Shown here: positions 1 to 6,662 of the stretch, one piece after another
How the letters are laid out: every line of letters starts with the position of its first letter
Position numbering within the stretch: the first letter of the stretch is position 1
Assembly (NCBI GenBank): GCA_023392035.1
Contig: JAEVZY010000210.1
Coordinates: forward strand, 1-10,655
Reading direction: 5' to 3'
Length of the DNA: 10,655 bases
From: Pseudomonadota bacterium
Lineage (GTDB): Bacteria; Pseudomonadota; Gammaproteobacteria; Burkholderiales; Burkholderiaceae_D
The notes under the pieces: generated by a model
What the model was told of the DNA's origin: nothing
What the model saw: the letters and a program-made list of their open reading frames with translations, nothing else
Database searches by the model: none
Translations under genes and position numbers: made by a program

Positions 1-601
1 GCTTGCCGCCGCGCACCTGCTCGTCGGCGGTGATCACCGCGACCGCGCCTGCATCGATGATGCGTTCCTGCAGCGACTTCGCGGAGAAGCCGCCGAAGAC
101 CACCGAATGGGTGGCGCCGATGCGCGCGCAGGCCTGCATCGCCACCACGCCTTCGACCGACATCGGCATGTAGATCACCACCCGGTCGCCGCGCTTGATG
201 CCCAATGACTTCAAGCCATTGGCCATGCGGCAGACGTTGGCGTGCAGCTCGCGGTAGGTGATGCGGGTGGCGCGGCCGTCGTCGCTTTCAAAAATGATGG
301 CGACCTTGTCGGCGTTGCCGTTGGCCAGATTGCGGTCCAGGCAGTTGTAGGAGACGTTCAGCTCGCCGTCTTCAAACCATTTGTAGAAGGGCGCGCCGCT
401 TTCATTCAGGGTTTTGCTGAAAGGCTTGCGCCATTCCAGGTGCTCGCGGGCCAGCTTGGCCCAGAAGCCTTCGTAGTCCTTTTCGGCTTCGGCGCACATG
501 GCACGGTAGGCATCCATGCCGGAAATGTTGGCTTGCCTGACAAATTCCGGGGCGGGCGGGAAGACCCGGTTCTCTTGCATGAGGGTTTCTATTTCAGCCA
601 T
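1..601 (-). CDS. acs: Acetyl-CoA synthetase, N-terminal part (runs off the left edge)
   Basis: The minus strand encodes about 200 residues beginning MAEIETLMQENRVFPP. This is the N-terminal segment of AMP-forming acetyl-CoA synthetase, which activates acetate with ATP and CoA to acetyl-CoA in the cytoplasm. Visible family landmarks are the ACAS_N-type start with FWAKLAREHLEW near residue 45, KWFEDGELNVSYNCLDR near 70, and the Rossmann-like stretch VIYMPMSVEGVVAMQACARI followed by GATHSVVFGGFS near 160-170. The ATP-binding and catalytic motifs lie beyond the window, so activity cannot be judged; the family is usually about 650 residues. The start at 601 is supported by AGGAGAGCAGGA just upstream on the minus strand. 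The gene is divergent from the fumarase. Propionyl-CoA synthetase (PrpE) is a related alternative, but the N-terminus fits acetate synthetases better. Confidence 0.93.
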   Translation of the reverse strand, partial: MAEIETLMQENRVFPPAPEFVRQANISGMDAYRAMCAEAEKDYEGFWAKLAREHLEWRKPFSKTLNESGAPFYKWFEDGELNVSYNCLDRNLANGNADKVAIIFESDDGRATRITYRELHANVCRMANGLKSLGIKRGDRVVIYMPMSVEGVVAMQACARIGATHSVVFGGFSAKSLQERIIDAGAVAVITADEQVRGGK

Positions 602-612
602 TTTCCTGCTCT

Positions 613-644
613 CCTGCGGCCTGTAATCCTGCGGCCTGTAATCC
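613..644. repeat. 15-bp tandem repeat in the acs leader
   Basis: The unit CCTGCGGCCTGTAAT occurs twice head to tail, with two further matching bases. It lies 12 bases upstream of the acs start codon. On the acs strand each unit carries an AGGA, and the copy nearest acs runs into the ribosome binding site. It looks like a small recent duplication. No function can be assigned. Confidence 0.85.
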
Positions 645-872
645 GCCCGGTGCCTGTTGTCCTTCAGCAGAGCGGACGATAAACAGGCCGCCTTACTTGT
701 TGCTTACAGAGGCTTGCACAAAGCGCAATGGTGGCGCGCCCCGGCCCGCGTTGCAAGTCTTCATTCTTATAGCGCCGGGTCCGGCCGGGCAACTTGATTT
801 GTCTCATCAGATGCCGGCCGGGACTTGGCATCGGCCAGCCCTTGCGCTTTGGCTTGGCGCGGCTTTCCGAGC

Positions 873-902
873 TTGCCTGTGGGATTTCCTGCTGCGTGTA
901 AA
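873..902 (+). promoter_or_regulatory. Candidate sigma-70 promoter for the fumarase-murI pair
   Basis: TTGCCT (873-878) and TGTAAA (897-902) are separated by 18 bases and lie about 90 bases ahead of the fumarase start. Both hexamers are only partial matches. The AT-rich run stands out in an otherwise GC-rich stretch. Confidence 0.4.
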
Positions 903-988
903 ATGCGGACTCGGAAAAACTCCCTCCCGTTCGCGGCCTTGGCGCACTGAACGACAAGCAATATCTTCCACATACACGCAGCTACAAC

Positions 989-2530
989 ATGACCACCATC
1001 ATCAAGCAGGAAGACCTGATCGAATCGATTGCGGCAGCGCTGCAATACATCAGCTACTACCATCCCGCAGACTACATCCAGCATCTGGCGCGCGCCTATC
1101 AAACCGAGCAAAGCCCGGCGGCCAAGGACGCCATCGCCCAGATCCTGACCAACTCGAAGATGTGCGCCGAAGGCCGGCGCCCGATCTGCCAGGACACCGG
1201 CATCGTCAACGTCTTCATGAAGATCGGCATGGATGTGCGCTTCGAAGGTTTTTCCGGCTCGATCACCGATGCCGTGAATGAAGGCGTGCGCCGCGGCTAT
1301 CTGCATCCGGACAATGTGCTGCGCGCCTCGGTCGTGGCCGATCCCCAGTTTGATCGCAAGAACACCAAGGACAACACGCCAGCTGTCGTGCAGATGGAAC
1401 TGGTGCCCGGCAACACGGTGGATGTGCAGGTCGCGGCCAAGGGCGGCGGCTCCGAGAACAAGACCAAGTTCGTGATGTTGAATCCTTCCGACTCGCTGGT
1501 GGACTGGGTGCTGAAGACCGTGCCCTCCATGGGCGCCGGCTGGTGCCCGCCCGGCATGCTGGGCATCGGCATCGGCGGCACTGCGGAGAAAGCCATGTTG
1601 CTGGCCAAGCAGTCGCTGATGGAAGACATCGACATGTACGAGCTGCTCAAGCGCGGCCCGCAGAACAAGACCGAAGAACTGCGCATCGAGCTGTACCAGA
1701 AAGTGAATGCACTGGGCATCGGCGCCCAGGGCCTGGGTGGCCTGACCACGGTGCTGGACGTGAAGATCAACATGTACCCGACGCACGCGGCGTCCAAGCC
1801 GGTGGCCATGATTCCGAATTGCGCCGCCACCCGCCACGGCCATTTCGTGCTGGATGGCTCCGGCCCGGCCTACATGGAGCCTCCTTCGCTGTCCGATTGG
1901 CCGGACGTGCAATGGCAGCCGGACACCGAAAAATCCAAGCGCGTCAATCTCGACACCCTGACCAAGGAAGAAGTCGCCTCCTGGCAGCCGGGCCAGACCC
2001 TGCTGTTGAACGGCAAGATGCTGACCGGCCGCGATGCTGCCCACAAGCGCATCCAGGACATGCTGGCCAAGGGCGAGAAACTGCCGGTGGATTTCACCAA
2101 CCGCATCATCTACTACGTCGGCCCGGTCGATCCGGTGCGCGATGAAGTGGTGGGACCGGCCGGCCCCACCACCGCCACCCGCATGGACAAGTTCACCGAC
2201 ATGATGCTGGAGAAAACCGGACTGATCGCCATGGTCGGCAAGGCCGAGCGCGGCCCGGTGGCGATCGACTCCATCAAGCAGCACAAGTCGGCTTACCTGA
2301 TGGCGGTGGGCGGCGCGGCCTACCTGGTGTCCAAGGCAATCAAGGGCGCCAAGGTCGTGGGCTTTGCCGATCTGGGCATGGAAGCCATCTATGAATTCGA
2401 TGTGAAAGACATGCCGGTGACGGTGGCGGTCGATTCCAAGGGCGTTTCGGTGCACAACACCGGGCCTGCGGAATGGTCGGAGCGCATCGCTTCCGGCAAG
2501 CTGCTCAACATTCCCGTCACCACGGCCTGA
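989..2530 (+). CDS. fumA: Fumarate hydratase, class I (iron-sulfur, single-chain type)
   Basis: This encodes 513 residues of class I fumarase, which interconverts fumarate and (S)-malate in the TCA cycle using an oxygen-sensitive [4Fe-4S] cluster. N-terminal alpha and C-terminal beta domains are fused in one chain, as in E. coli FumA/FumB. Three cysteines at expected cluster-ligand positions are visible: Cys67 in CQDTG, Cys186 in GWCPPG and Cys278 in PNCAATRH. KGGGSENK (about 151-158) and GPVDPVRDEVVGPAGPTTATR (two stretches from about 378) are further class I signatures. The start at ATG 989 gives a family-like N-terminus, but no clear Shine-Dalgarno precedes it. murI follows after 11 bases, so the two are probably cotranscribed. 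A class I tartrate dehydratase is possible in principle, but those are usually two subunits. Confidence 0.95.
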   Translation: MTTIIKQEDLIESIAAALQYISYYHPADYIQHLARAYQTEQSPAAKDAIAQILTNSKMCAEGRRPICQDTGIVNVFMKIGMDVRFEGFSGSITDAVNEGVRRGYLHPDNVLRASVVADPQFDRKNTKDNTPAVVQMELVPGNTVDVQVAAKGGGSENKTKFVMLNPSDSLVDWVLKTVPSMGAGWCPPGMLGIGIGGTAEKAMLLAKQSLMEDIDMYELLKRGPQNKTEELRIELYQKVNALGIGAQGLGGLTTVLDVKINMYPTHAASKPVAMIPNCAATRHGHFVLDGSGPAYMEPPSLSDWPDVQWQPDTEKSKRVNLDTLTKEEVASWQPGQTLLLNGKMLTGRDAAHKRIQDMLAKGEKLPVDFTNRIIYYVGPVDPVRDEVVGPAGPTTATRMDKFTDMMLEKTGLIAMVGKAERGPVAIDSIKQHKSAYLMAVGGAAYLVSKAIKGAKVVGFADLGMEAIYEFDVKDMPVTVAVDSKGVSVHNTGPAEWSERIASGKLLNIPVTTA

Positions 2531-2541
2531 GTCGGCGCCAG

Positions 2542-3378
2542 ATGGAAAACCTCACGCCCGCTGGTGCCCACGCGAGCGTGGGTGTTTTCGATTCCGGCAT
2601 CGGCGGCTTGTCGGTGCTGCGCGAAATCCGCGCGCTGTTGCCGCATGAAGATCTGCTCTACTTCGCCGATTCCGGCCATGCGCCCTACGGCGGCAAGAGC
2701 GACGCCCAAATCGTCGAGCGCGCACAGGCGGTTGCGGCTTTTCTGCTGCAGCAAGGGGTGAAGGCGATGGTGGTGGCTTGCAATACCGCCACCGCCGCCG
2801 CGATTGACGGCATCCGAAAAAAATATCCGGCGCTGCCGGTGGTGGGAGTGGAACCTGGCTTGAAGCCGGGCGCCGCCGCCACGCGTTGCGGCAAGGTCGG
2901 CGTGCTGGCGACCAAGAGCACGATTGCCAGTTCGCGCTTTGAAGCGCTGCGCGCCCAGGTGCATGCAAGCACCGGCGTGGAATTCTTTTCGATGCCCTGC
3001 CCCGGTCTGGCCGACAAGGTCGAAGAAGGCGAGCTCGACAGCGCGTCCACCGCCGATCTGGTCAAGGGCTTTGTGCAACCGCTGTTGGCTGCTGGCGTCG
3101 ACACGCTGGTACTGGGCTGCACCCACTATCCTTTTGTGTTGCCTCTGATCGAACGCGAATGCGCCGGTCGAAGCATCACTCTCATCGACACCGGCCACGC
3201 GGTGGCGCGGCAGTTGGCCAGGCTGCTCGACCAGCATGGACTGCATACCGAGTCCCAATCTGCCGGAGAGATCCAGGGTTTTACCAGCGGCTTGCCGGCG
3301 CAATTGGCAGCCAGCCTGCGGCAATTGCTGGGGCTGGATTGCCAGGTCCGCGCGGCGCTGGCCGAGCAAGCCGCGTAG
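2542..3378 (+). CDS. murI: Glutamate racemase
   Basis: This encodes a 278-residue cofactor-independent glutamate racemase, which makes D-glutamate for peptidoglycan precursors in the cytoplasm. The family pattern is complete: VGVFDSGIGGLSVLREI near residue 13, YFADSGHAPYGGKS near 40, the first catalytic cysteine in ACNTATAA (Cys80), and the second in GCTHYPF (Cys193). I chose ATG 2542 because it gives a normal-length N-terminus. An in-frame start at 2473 would add residues that overlap the fumarase and match nothing in the family. No strong ribosome binding site is visible, so translation may be coupled to the fumarase ending 11 bases upstream. No terminator with a T-run follows directly. Confidence 0.95.
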   Translation: MENLTPAGAHASVGVFDSGIGGLSVLREIRALLPHEDLLYFADSGHAPYGGKSDAQIVERAQAVAAFLLQQGVKAMVVACNTATAAAIDGIRKKYPALPVVGVEPGLKPGAAATRCGKVGVLATKSTIASSRFEALRAQVHASTGVEFFSMPCPGLADKVEEGELDSASTADLVKGFVQPLLAAGVDTLVLGCTHYPFVLPLIERECAGRSITLIDTGHAVARQLARLLDQHGLHTESQSAGEIQGFTSGLPAQLAASLRQLLGLDCQVRAALAEQAA

Positions 3379-3408
3379 CGGCAAAGAACCGGAAAGACTC
3401 CGACGGCA

Positions 3409-3435
3409 GTGACTCTTTTTTTACGAAGGAGTCAC
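3409..3435 (+). promoter_or_regulatory. Hairpin that would sequester the ribosome binding site of the next ORF
   Basis: GTGACTCTTT (3409-3418) can pair with AAGGAGTCAC (3426-3435). The stem has ten pairs, one of them G-U, and the loop is TTTTACG. The right arm contains the AAGGAG Shine-Dalgarno (3426-3431), five bases from the ATG at 3437. Pairing of U-rich sequence with AAGG recalls RNA thermometers of the fourU kind, but that function is inference. It is not a convincing terminator for murI because the T-run lies within the stem and loop, not after the stem. Confidence 0.6.
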
Positions 3436-3436
3436 G

Positions 3437-3889
3437 ATGGCCTATTCCTATACCCAGCCGGTCACCCAGGCAATGAAGGGAGGCCATACCGGTCCCGCTC
3501 CCGGCGGCAGAGTCATTTGCGTTCCAGTCCCGACGCACTCGGCGTCGAAGTCGAAACAAGTACCGGACATGCGCCTGCACCCCTCCGATCTGCGCAAGCT
3601 GCAAGATCTCGGTTTTCTGCCGCCGCCTGCGACCGGGGATGCCCGGGGAGGCCGCGTCGGCGGCTTGAACGTAAAGCGCGTCGATCAAGGCAAAACCTCG
3701 ACCTGGCTGTTTTTGGGTGCCGCCGCCCAACCGACGCCTGCACAGCTTGCCCTTGCTGGCAATGGATGCATTTCACCTCCCCTTGCACATCAAATGGGCC
3801 GTCATCAGCCCCAGGCCAGCGGCGCGGCCCAACAAGCAATGAAAAAAGCCCCGGGATTGGTTTGCGTGAAACAGACTGGCCTTGTATAA
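3437..3889 (+). CDS. Small hypothetical protein (150 residues)
   Basis: This ORF has a near-perfect ribosome binding site, AAGGAG five bases before ATG, which is the main reason to accept it. The predicted product is soluble. It has no signal peptide or membrane segment, is rich in Pro, Gly, Ala and Gln, and is basic. I recognise no family. The stretch RLHPSDLRKLQDLGFLPPP (about 46-64) is the most protein-like part and could be a short helix. The ORF's end overlaps the tRNA-His promoter: the -35 box lies inside the coding sequence and the TAA stop is part of TATAAT. That could mean the gene is real and ends there, or that the downstream half is open by chance. The product is unknown. Confidence 0.5.
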   Translation: MAYSYTQPVTQAMKGGHTGPAPGGRVICVPVPTHSASKSKQVPDMRLHPSDLRKLQDLGFLPPPATGDARGGRVGGLNVKRVDQGKTSTWLFLGAAAQPTPAQLALAGNGCISPPLAHQMGRHQPQASGAAQQAMKKAPGLVCVKQTGLV

Positions 3890-3890
3890 T
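3862..3890 (+). promoter_or_regulatory. tRNA-His promoter
   Basis: TTGCGT (3862-3867), a 17-base spacer, then a perfect TATAAT (3885-3890). A GC-rich discriminator (TCCGGGC) follows, typical of stringently controlled stable-RNA promoters. Transcription would begin near 3897, about 29 bases before the tRNA. Confidence 0.85.
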
Positions 3891-3925
3891 TCCGGGCTTC
3901 GCCGCCTTCTGGTTGGCGAATCAAC

Positions 3926-4002
3926 GGTGGCCGTAGCTCAGTTGGTAGAGTCCAGGATTGTGATTCCTGTCGTCGTGGGTTCGAGTCCCATCGGCCACCC
4001 CA
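3926..4002 (+). tRNA. tRNA-His (anticodon GTG)
   Basis: A complete cloverleaf is visible. The acceptor stem GTGGCCG (3927-3933) pairs fully with CGGCCAC (3992-3998). The anticodon stem CAGGA/TCCTG encloses TTGTGAT with GTG at 3960-3962, and the T arm GTGGG/CCCAT encloses TTCGAGT. The extra 5' G (3926) opposite the C at 3999 is the hallmark of tRNA-His and is required for histidyl-tRNA synthetase recognition. The CCA end is encoded (4000-4002). The D stem has one G-U pair. Confidence 0.98.
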
Positions 4003-4018
4003 GAGAATCAATACACTG

Positions 4019-4050
4019 AGCCCAGTCTTCGGACTGGGCTTTTTGTTTTT
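4019..4050 (+). terminator. Rho-independent terminator of tRNA-His
   Basis: AGCCCAGTC (4019-4027) and GACTGGGCT (4032-4040) form a perfect 9-bp stem closed by a TTCG loop in the extra-stable C(UUCG)G setting. TTTTGTTTTT follows directly. Confidence 0.96.
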
Positions 4051-4202
4051 TGCGTTTGAGCATCTGCGAAGATGGCAAGACCGGCAAGTGGGGCGACTTC
4101 AGTGCAAATGCGCGGCCCGTCCGCGTTGTGTTGAACGAGCGACCGGTATGTCCCGTCTGATATTCTTGGCAGCGCTGAAAACGCCCGGGGACGGATGAGG
4201 AC

Positions 4203-5375
4203 ATGGATAAAGTTTTGAAATGTGCATTGGTAGGTTCGCGCTACTTCGGGGCCACGGTGTTCGAGGCCCTGCGCAAGGAAGAAGGCATCGTATTCACCAG
4301 CGTGGTGGCGCCGTCCGAAGATGACCGCCTGGCGCAGGCCGCGCGCGCTGCCGGCGTGCCGCTGCATGTGATGGAAAACCCGCGCTTCGTGCCGGGCGAA
4401 GCGATTGCCGAAGGTACCGACCTGATCCTCGCCGCGCACACCCACGCGCGCGTGACCGACGAAGCGCTGGCCCGTTCGCGCCTGGGTGGCGTCGGTTACC
4501 ACCCTTCCCTGCTGCCGCGCCATCGCGGCATTGCCGCGGTTGAATGGACCATTCTCGAAGGCGACCCGATCGCCGGCGGCTCGGTCTATCACCTGGCAGC
4601 CGGCTGGGACGCCGGCGCCGTCGCCGCGCAGGACTGGTGCTTTGTGCTCAAGGGCGAAAATGCACGCGAGTTGTGGGAACGCGCGCTGGCGCCGATGGGC
4701 CTGAAGCTGCTGGCGCAAGTGGCGCATCACGCCCGCCTGCACAACGAAGTGCCCGCCTTCCAGCAAGACCAGCGCTTTGCCACCAAGGCGCCGATGATCC
4801 GCAAGTCGGTGGTGCTGACCGAAGAATCCGATCCGGCCGTGATCTCGCTGGTGGTGTCCATCAACGGCACCGACCGCCACGGCATCGTGCGCTCGCTGGC
4901 CGAGCGCGCGCAACGCTACAACGCCAACTGGACCGCCAGCCGCATGACGCGCGTGGCCGGCCATTTCGCCGGCATGGTCCACCTGGAAGTCCCGCGCGAA
5001 AATGCCGATGCGCTGGAAAACGCGCTGCGCGGCCTGGAATCGAGCGGACTGCAAGTCATCATCGCCCGCAGCGACAGCGCCAAGGTGTCCGACGCCGTCA
5101 AGCCCTTCGAGCTGGAACTGGTCGGCGAAGACCGGGTCGGCATCGTCAGCCGCCTGACCACTTTGCTGGCCGACCGCGGCGTGAGCATTGAACAGATCCA
5201 CACCGAAATCATCGGCGGCGGCCAGGCGGGCAAGCAGACCTTCAAGGTCGGCGCGCAATTGCTGGTGCCGGCCAAGTTGTCGGTGGAAGACTTGAAGCGC
5301 GAACTGGCGCCGCTGGCCCAGGAAATGGTGGTCGATATCGCCCTCGGCGAAAAGCCCGCCGCCGCCGCCGCGTAA
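4203..5375 (+). CDS. Formyltransferase-fold protein fused to two GcvR-like ACT domains
   Basis: This encodes 390 residues in one uninterrupted frame. Residues about 5-180 are a formyltransferase N-domain. YHPSLLPRHRG (99-109) carries the family's catalytic His (H100), and GWDAG (134-138) the catalytic Asp (D136). This segment resembles the hydrolase domain of 10-formyltetrahydrofolate dehydrogenase more than Fmt. The residue two before the His, usually Asn in PurN/Fmt, is Gly here. FATKAPMIRK (192-201) resembles the Fmt linker. Residues about 212-290 and 302-383 are two ACT domains; NGTDRHGIV and VGEDRVGIVSRL are typical ACT starts, in tandem as in GcvR. PurU has the opposite order, a single ACT then formyltransferase. 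Likely roles are 10-formyl-THF hydrolysis or formyl transfer, with ligand control by the ACT pair; the exact reaction is unknown. The start follows GGATGAGG. An aminotransferase gene lies 93 bases downstream. Confidence 0.88.
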   Translation: MDKVLKCALVGSRYFGATVFEALRKEEGIVFTSVVAPSEDDRLAQAARAAGVPLHVMENPRFVPGEAIAEGTDLILAAHTHARVTDEALARSRLGGVGYHPSLLPRHRGIAAVEWTILEGDPIAGGSVYHLAAGWDAGAVAAQDWCFVLKGENARELWERALAPMGLKLLAQVAHHARLHNEVPAFQQDQRFATKAPMIRKSVVLTEESDPAVISLVVSINGTDRHGIVRSLAERAQRYNANWTASRMTRVAGHFAGMVHLEVPRENADALENALRGLESSGLQVIIARSDSAKVSDAVKPFELELVGEDRVGIVSRLTTLLADRGVSIEQIHTEIIGGGQAGKQTFKVGAQLLVPAKLSVEDLKRELAPLAQEMVVDIALGEKPAAAAA

Positions 5376-5378
5376 AGT

Positions 5379-5404
5379 TGAACCAAGCTGAACCAAGCTG
5401 AACC
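5379..5404 (+). repeat. 10-bp tandem repeat after the formyltransferase-ACT gene
   Basis: The unit TGAACCAAGC is present 2.6 times directly after the stop codon. A short inverted repeat follows (GGCCAG 5416-5421, CTGGCC 5429-5434, 7-base loop) without a T-run. These are the only structures seen in the 93-base gap before the aminotransferase. They do not look like a terminator, so cotranscription remains possible. Confidence 0.8.
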
Positions 5405-5468
5405 CATACGGAGCCGGCCAGCCAAGCACTGGCCAGCCACACCCCGATTCATTATTGTTGGAGCAATC

Positions 5469-6596
5469 GTGCCAGGCCTACTTCCCAACGTCGATCCCGA
5501 CGGTCTTCTTGAATATTCCGTGGTCTATACCGACCGCGCCATCAACCACATGTCCAAGCGCTTCCAGGGCGTGATGCGCGACATCTCGCGCACCCTGAAA
5601 GACGTGTACCAGGCCAAGGCGGCGATCGTCATGCCGGGCAGCGGCACCTTCGGCATGGAAGCCGTGGCGCGCCAGTTTGCCAACGACCAGCCTTGCCTGG
5701 TGATCCGCAACGGCTGGTTCAGCTTCCGCTGGAGCCAGATCCTCGATGCCGGCAAGATCGCCTCTTCCACCACGGTGCTCAAAGCCCGCCCCGAGAGCGA
5801 TGCCGCCGAGGCCGCCTTTGCCCCGCCGCCGATCGCCGAAGTGGTGGCCGCCATCGAGGCCAACAAGCCGGCCGTGGTGTTCGCGCCGCACGTGGAAACC
5901 GCCTCCGGCATCCTGCTGCCGGACGACTACATGCGCCAGGTTGCCGCCGCCGTGCACAAGGTGGGCGGCTTGTTCGTGCTGGATTGCATCGCCTCCGGTG
6001 CGATCTGGGTCGACATGAAAGCCGTCGGCGTGGACGTGCTGATCAGCGCGCCGCAAAAAGGCTGGAGCGCCTCCGCCGGTTGCGCCTTCGTGATGCTGTC
6101 GGAACGGGCGCACGAAAAACTGGGCTCGACCCAGAGCACCAGCTTCGCCGCCGATCTGCGCAAGTGGCTGCAGATCATGGAATCGTATGAGCAAGGCGCG
6201 TTTGCGTATCACACCACCATGCCCACCGACGCCATGGCCGTGCTGCGCGATGTGATGCAGGAAACCGCCGAGTTCGGTTTCGAGACCGCGCGCCAGCGGC
6301 AACAGGAACTGGGCGACAAGGTGCGCGCGCTGCTGGCCGCCAAGGGCTTCAAGAGCGTGGCCGCCAAAGGCTTCGAGGCGCCCGGCGTGGTGGTGAGCTA
6401 CACCCGCGACGACGGCATCCAGTCGTCCAAGGCATTCGCCGAGAAAGGCTTGCAGACCGCCGCCGGCGTGCCGCTGCAATGCGACGAGCGGGCTGATTTC
6501 AAAACCTTCCGCATCGGTTTGTTCGGCTTGGACAAGCTGCGCAATGTGGACCGCACGGTAGAGAACCTGGCCGTCGCCCTGGAAGGCATGCGCTGA
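5469..6596 (+). CDS. Class V pyridoxal-phosphate aminotransferase (PucG / serine-glyoxylate type)
   Basis: This encodes a 375-residue fold-type I, class V aminotransferase of the COG0075 group, which includes alanine-glyoxylate, serine-glyoxylate, PucG and related enzymes. Visible motifs are the cofactor phosphate-binding loop PGSGTFGMEA (56-65), LDCIAS with Asp172 for the pyridine nitrogen, SAPQKGW with the Schiff-base Lys197, and the C-terminal FRIGLFG with Arg348 for the substrate carboxylate. Length is normal. The start is GTG at 5469, supported by TTGGAG five bases upstream; the first residues (PGLLPNVDPDGLLEYSVVYTD) are slightly unlike the common PGP opening. Placed after the folate-linked fusion protein, it probably handles glyoxylate, glycine, serine or hydroxypyruvate. 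Motifs alone do not settle the substrate pair. Confidence 0.9.
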   Translation: MPGLLPNVDPDGLLEYSVVYTDRAINHMSKRFQGVMRDISRTLKDVYQAKAAIVMPGSGTFGMEAVARQFANDQPCLVIRNGWFSFRWSQILDAGKIASSTTVLKARPESDAAEAAFAPPPIAEVVAAIEANKPAVVFAPHVETASGILLPDDYMRQVAAAVHKVGGLFVLDCIASGAIWVDMKAVGVDVLISAPQKGWSASAGCAFVMLSERAHEKLGSTQSTSFAADLRKWLQIMESYEQGAFAYHTTMPTDAMAVLRDVMQETAEFGFETARQRQQELGDKVRALLAAKGFKSVAAKGFEAPGVVVSYTRDDGIQSSKAFAEKGLQTAAGVPLQCDERADFKTFRIGLFGLDKLRNVDRTVENLAVALEGMR

Positions 6597-6613
6597 CGCG
6601 CAAACTGGATGCG

Positions 6614-6638
6614 GCCTGCGCTGACTGACAGCGCGGGC
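6614..6638. terminator. Hairpin between convergent genes, possible weak terminator
   Basis: GCCTGCGCTG (6614-6623) pairs with CAGCGCGGGC (6629-6638) in ten pairs, one G-U, around an ACTGA loop. It lies in the 66-base gap between the stops of the aminotransferase and the minus-strand secreted-protein gene. Neither side has a T-run, so intrinsic termination would be weak; it may instead protect 3' ends. Confidence 0.45.
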
Positions 6639-6662
6639 CGCTCCGGCTTCACCTGCCTCAAC

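Larger units (their letters stand above)
602..988. other. Divergent acs-fumarase intergenic region
   Basis: These 387 bases separate two outward-reading genes and must hold both promoters. Apart from the tandem repeat at 613-644 and the fumarase promoter candidate at 873-902, I see no RNA gene, terminator or convincing small coding gene. Open frames crossing it on both strands (for example 697-1281 plus, 664-957 minus) have compositions typical of chance frames in GC-rich DNA. On the minus strand, TATAAG near 767-772 with TTGCCC 15 bases upstream is a weak, short-spaced acs promoter candidate. Confidence 0.6.

Noticed and set aside
767..2455. 562-residue minus-strand open frame opposite the fumarase
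   Set aside because: It is His/Arg/Gly/Ala-rich with no recognisable domain and lies exactly antisense to a well-conserved gene; a usual GC-rich shadow frame.
2473..2541. Longer N-terminus for MurI
   Set aside because: The 23 extra residues overlap the fumarase reading frame and resemble nothing in racemases.
3409..3435. Hairpin as a terminator of murI
   Set aside because: The T-run falls within the stem and loop rather than after the stem, and a strong ribosome binding site lies in the right arm.
4051..4202. Glycine riboswitch or other leader RNA ahead of the formyltransferase-ACT gene
   Set aside because: I looked because of the predicted role in glycine metabolism, but saw no conserved glycine aptamer blocks; only weak promoter-like hexamers are present.
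4008..5429. 473-residue minus-strand open frame opposite the formyltransferase-ACT gene
   Set aside because: Composition is that of an antisense shadow and it runs into the tRNA terminator.
5478..6479. 333-residue minus-strand open frame opposite the aminotransferase
   Set aside because: Same shadow pattern (His/Gly-rich, no family signature) opposite a gene with intact catalytic motifs.
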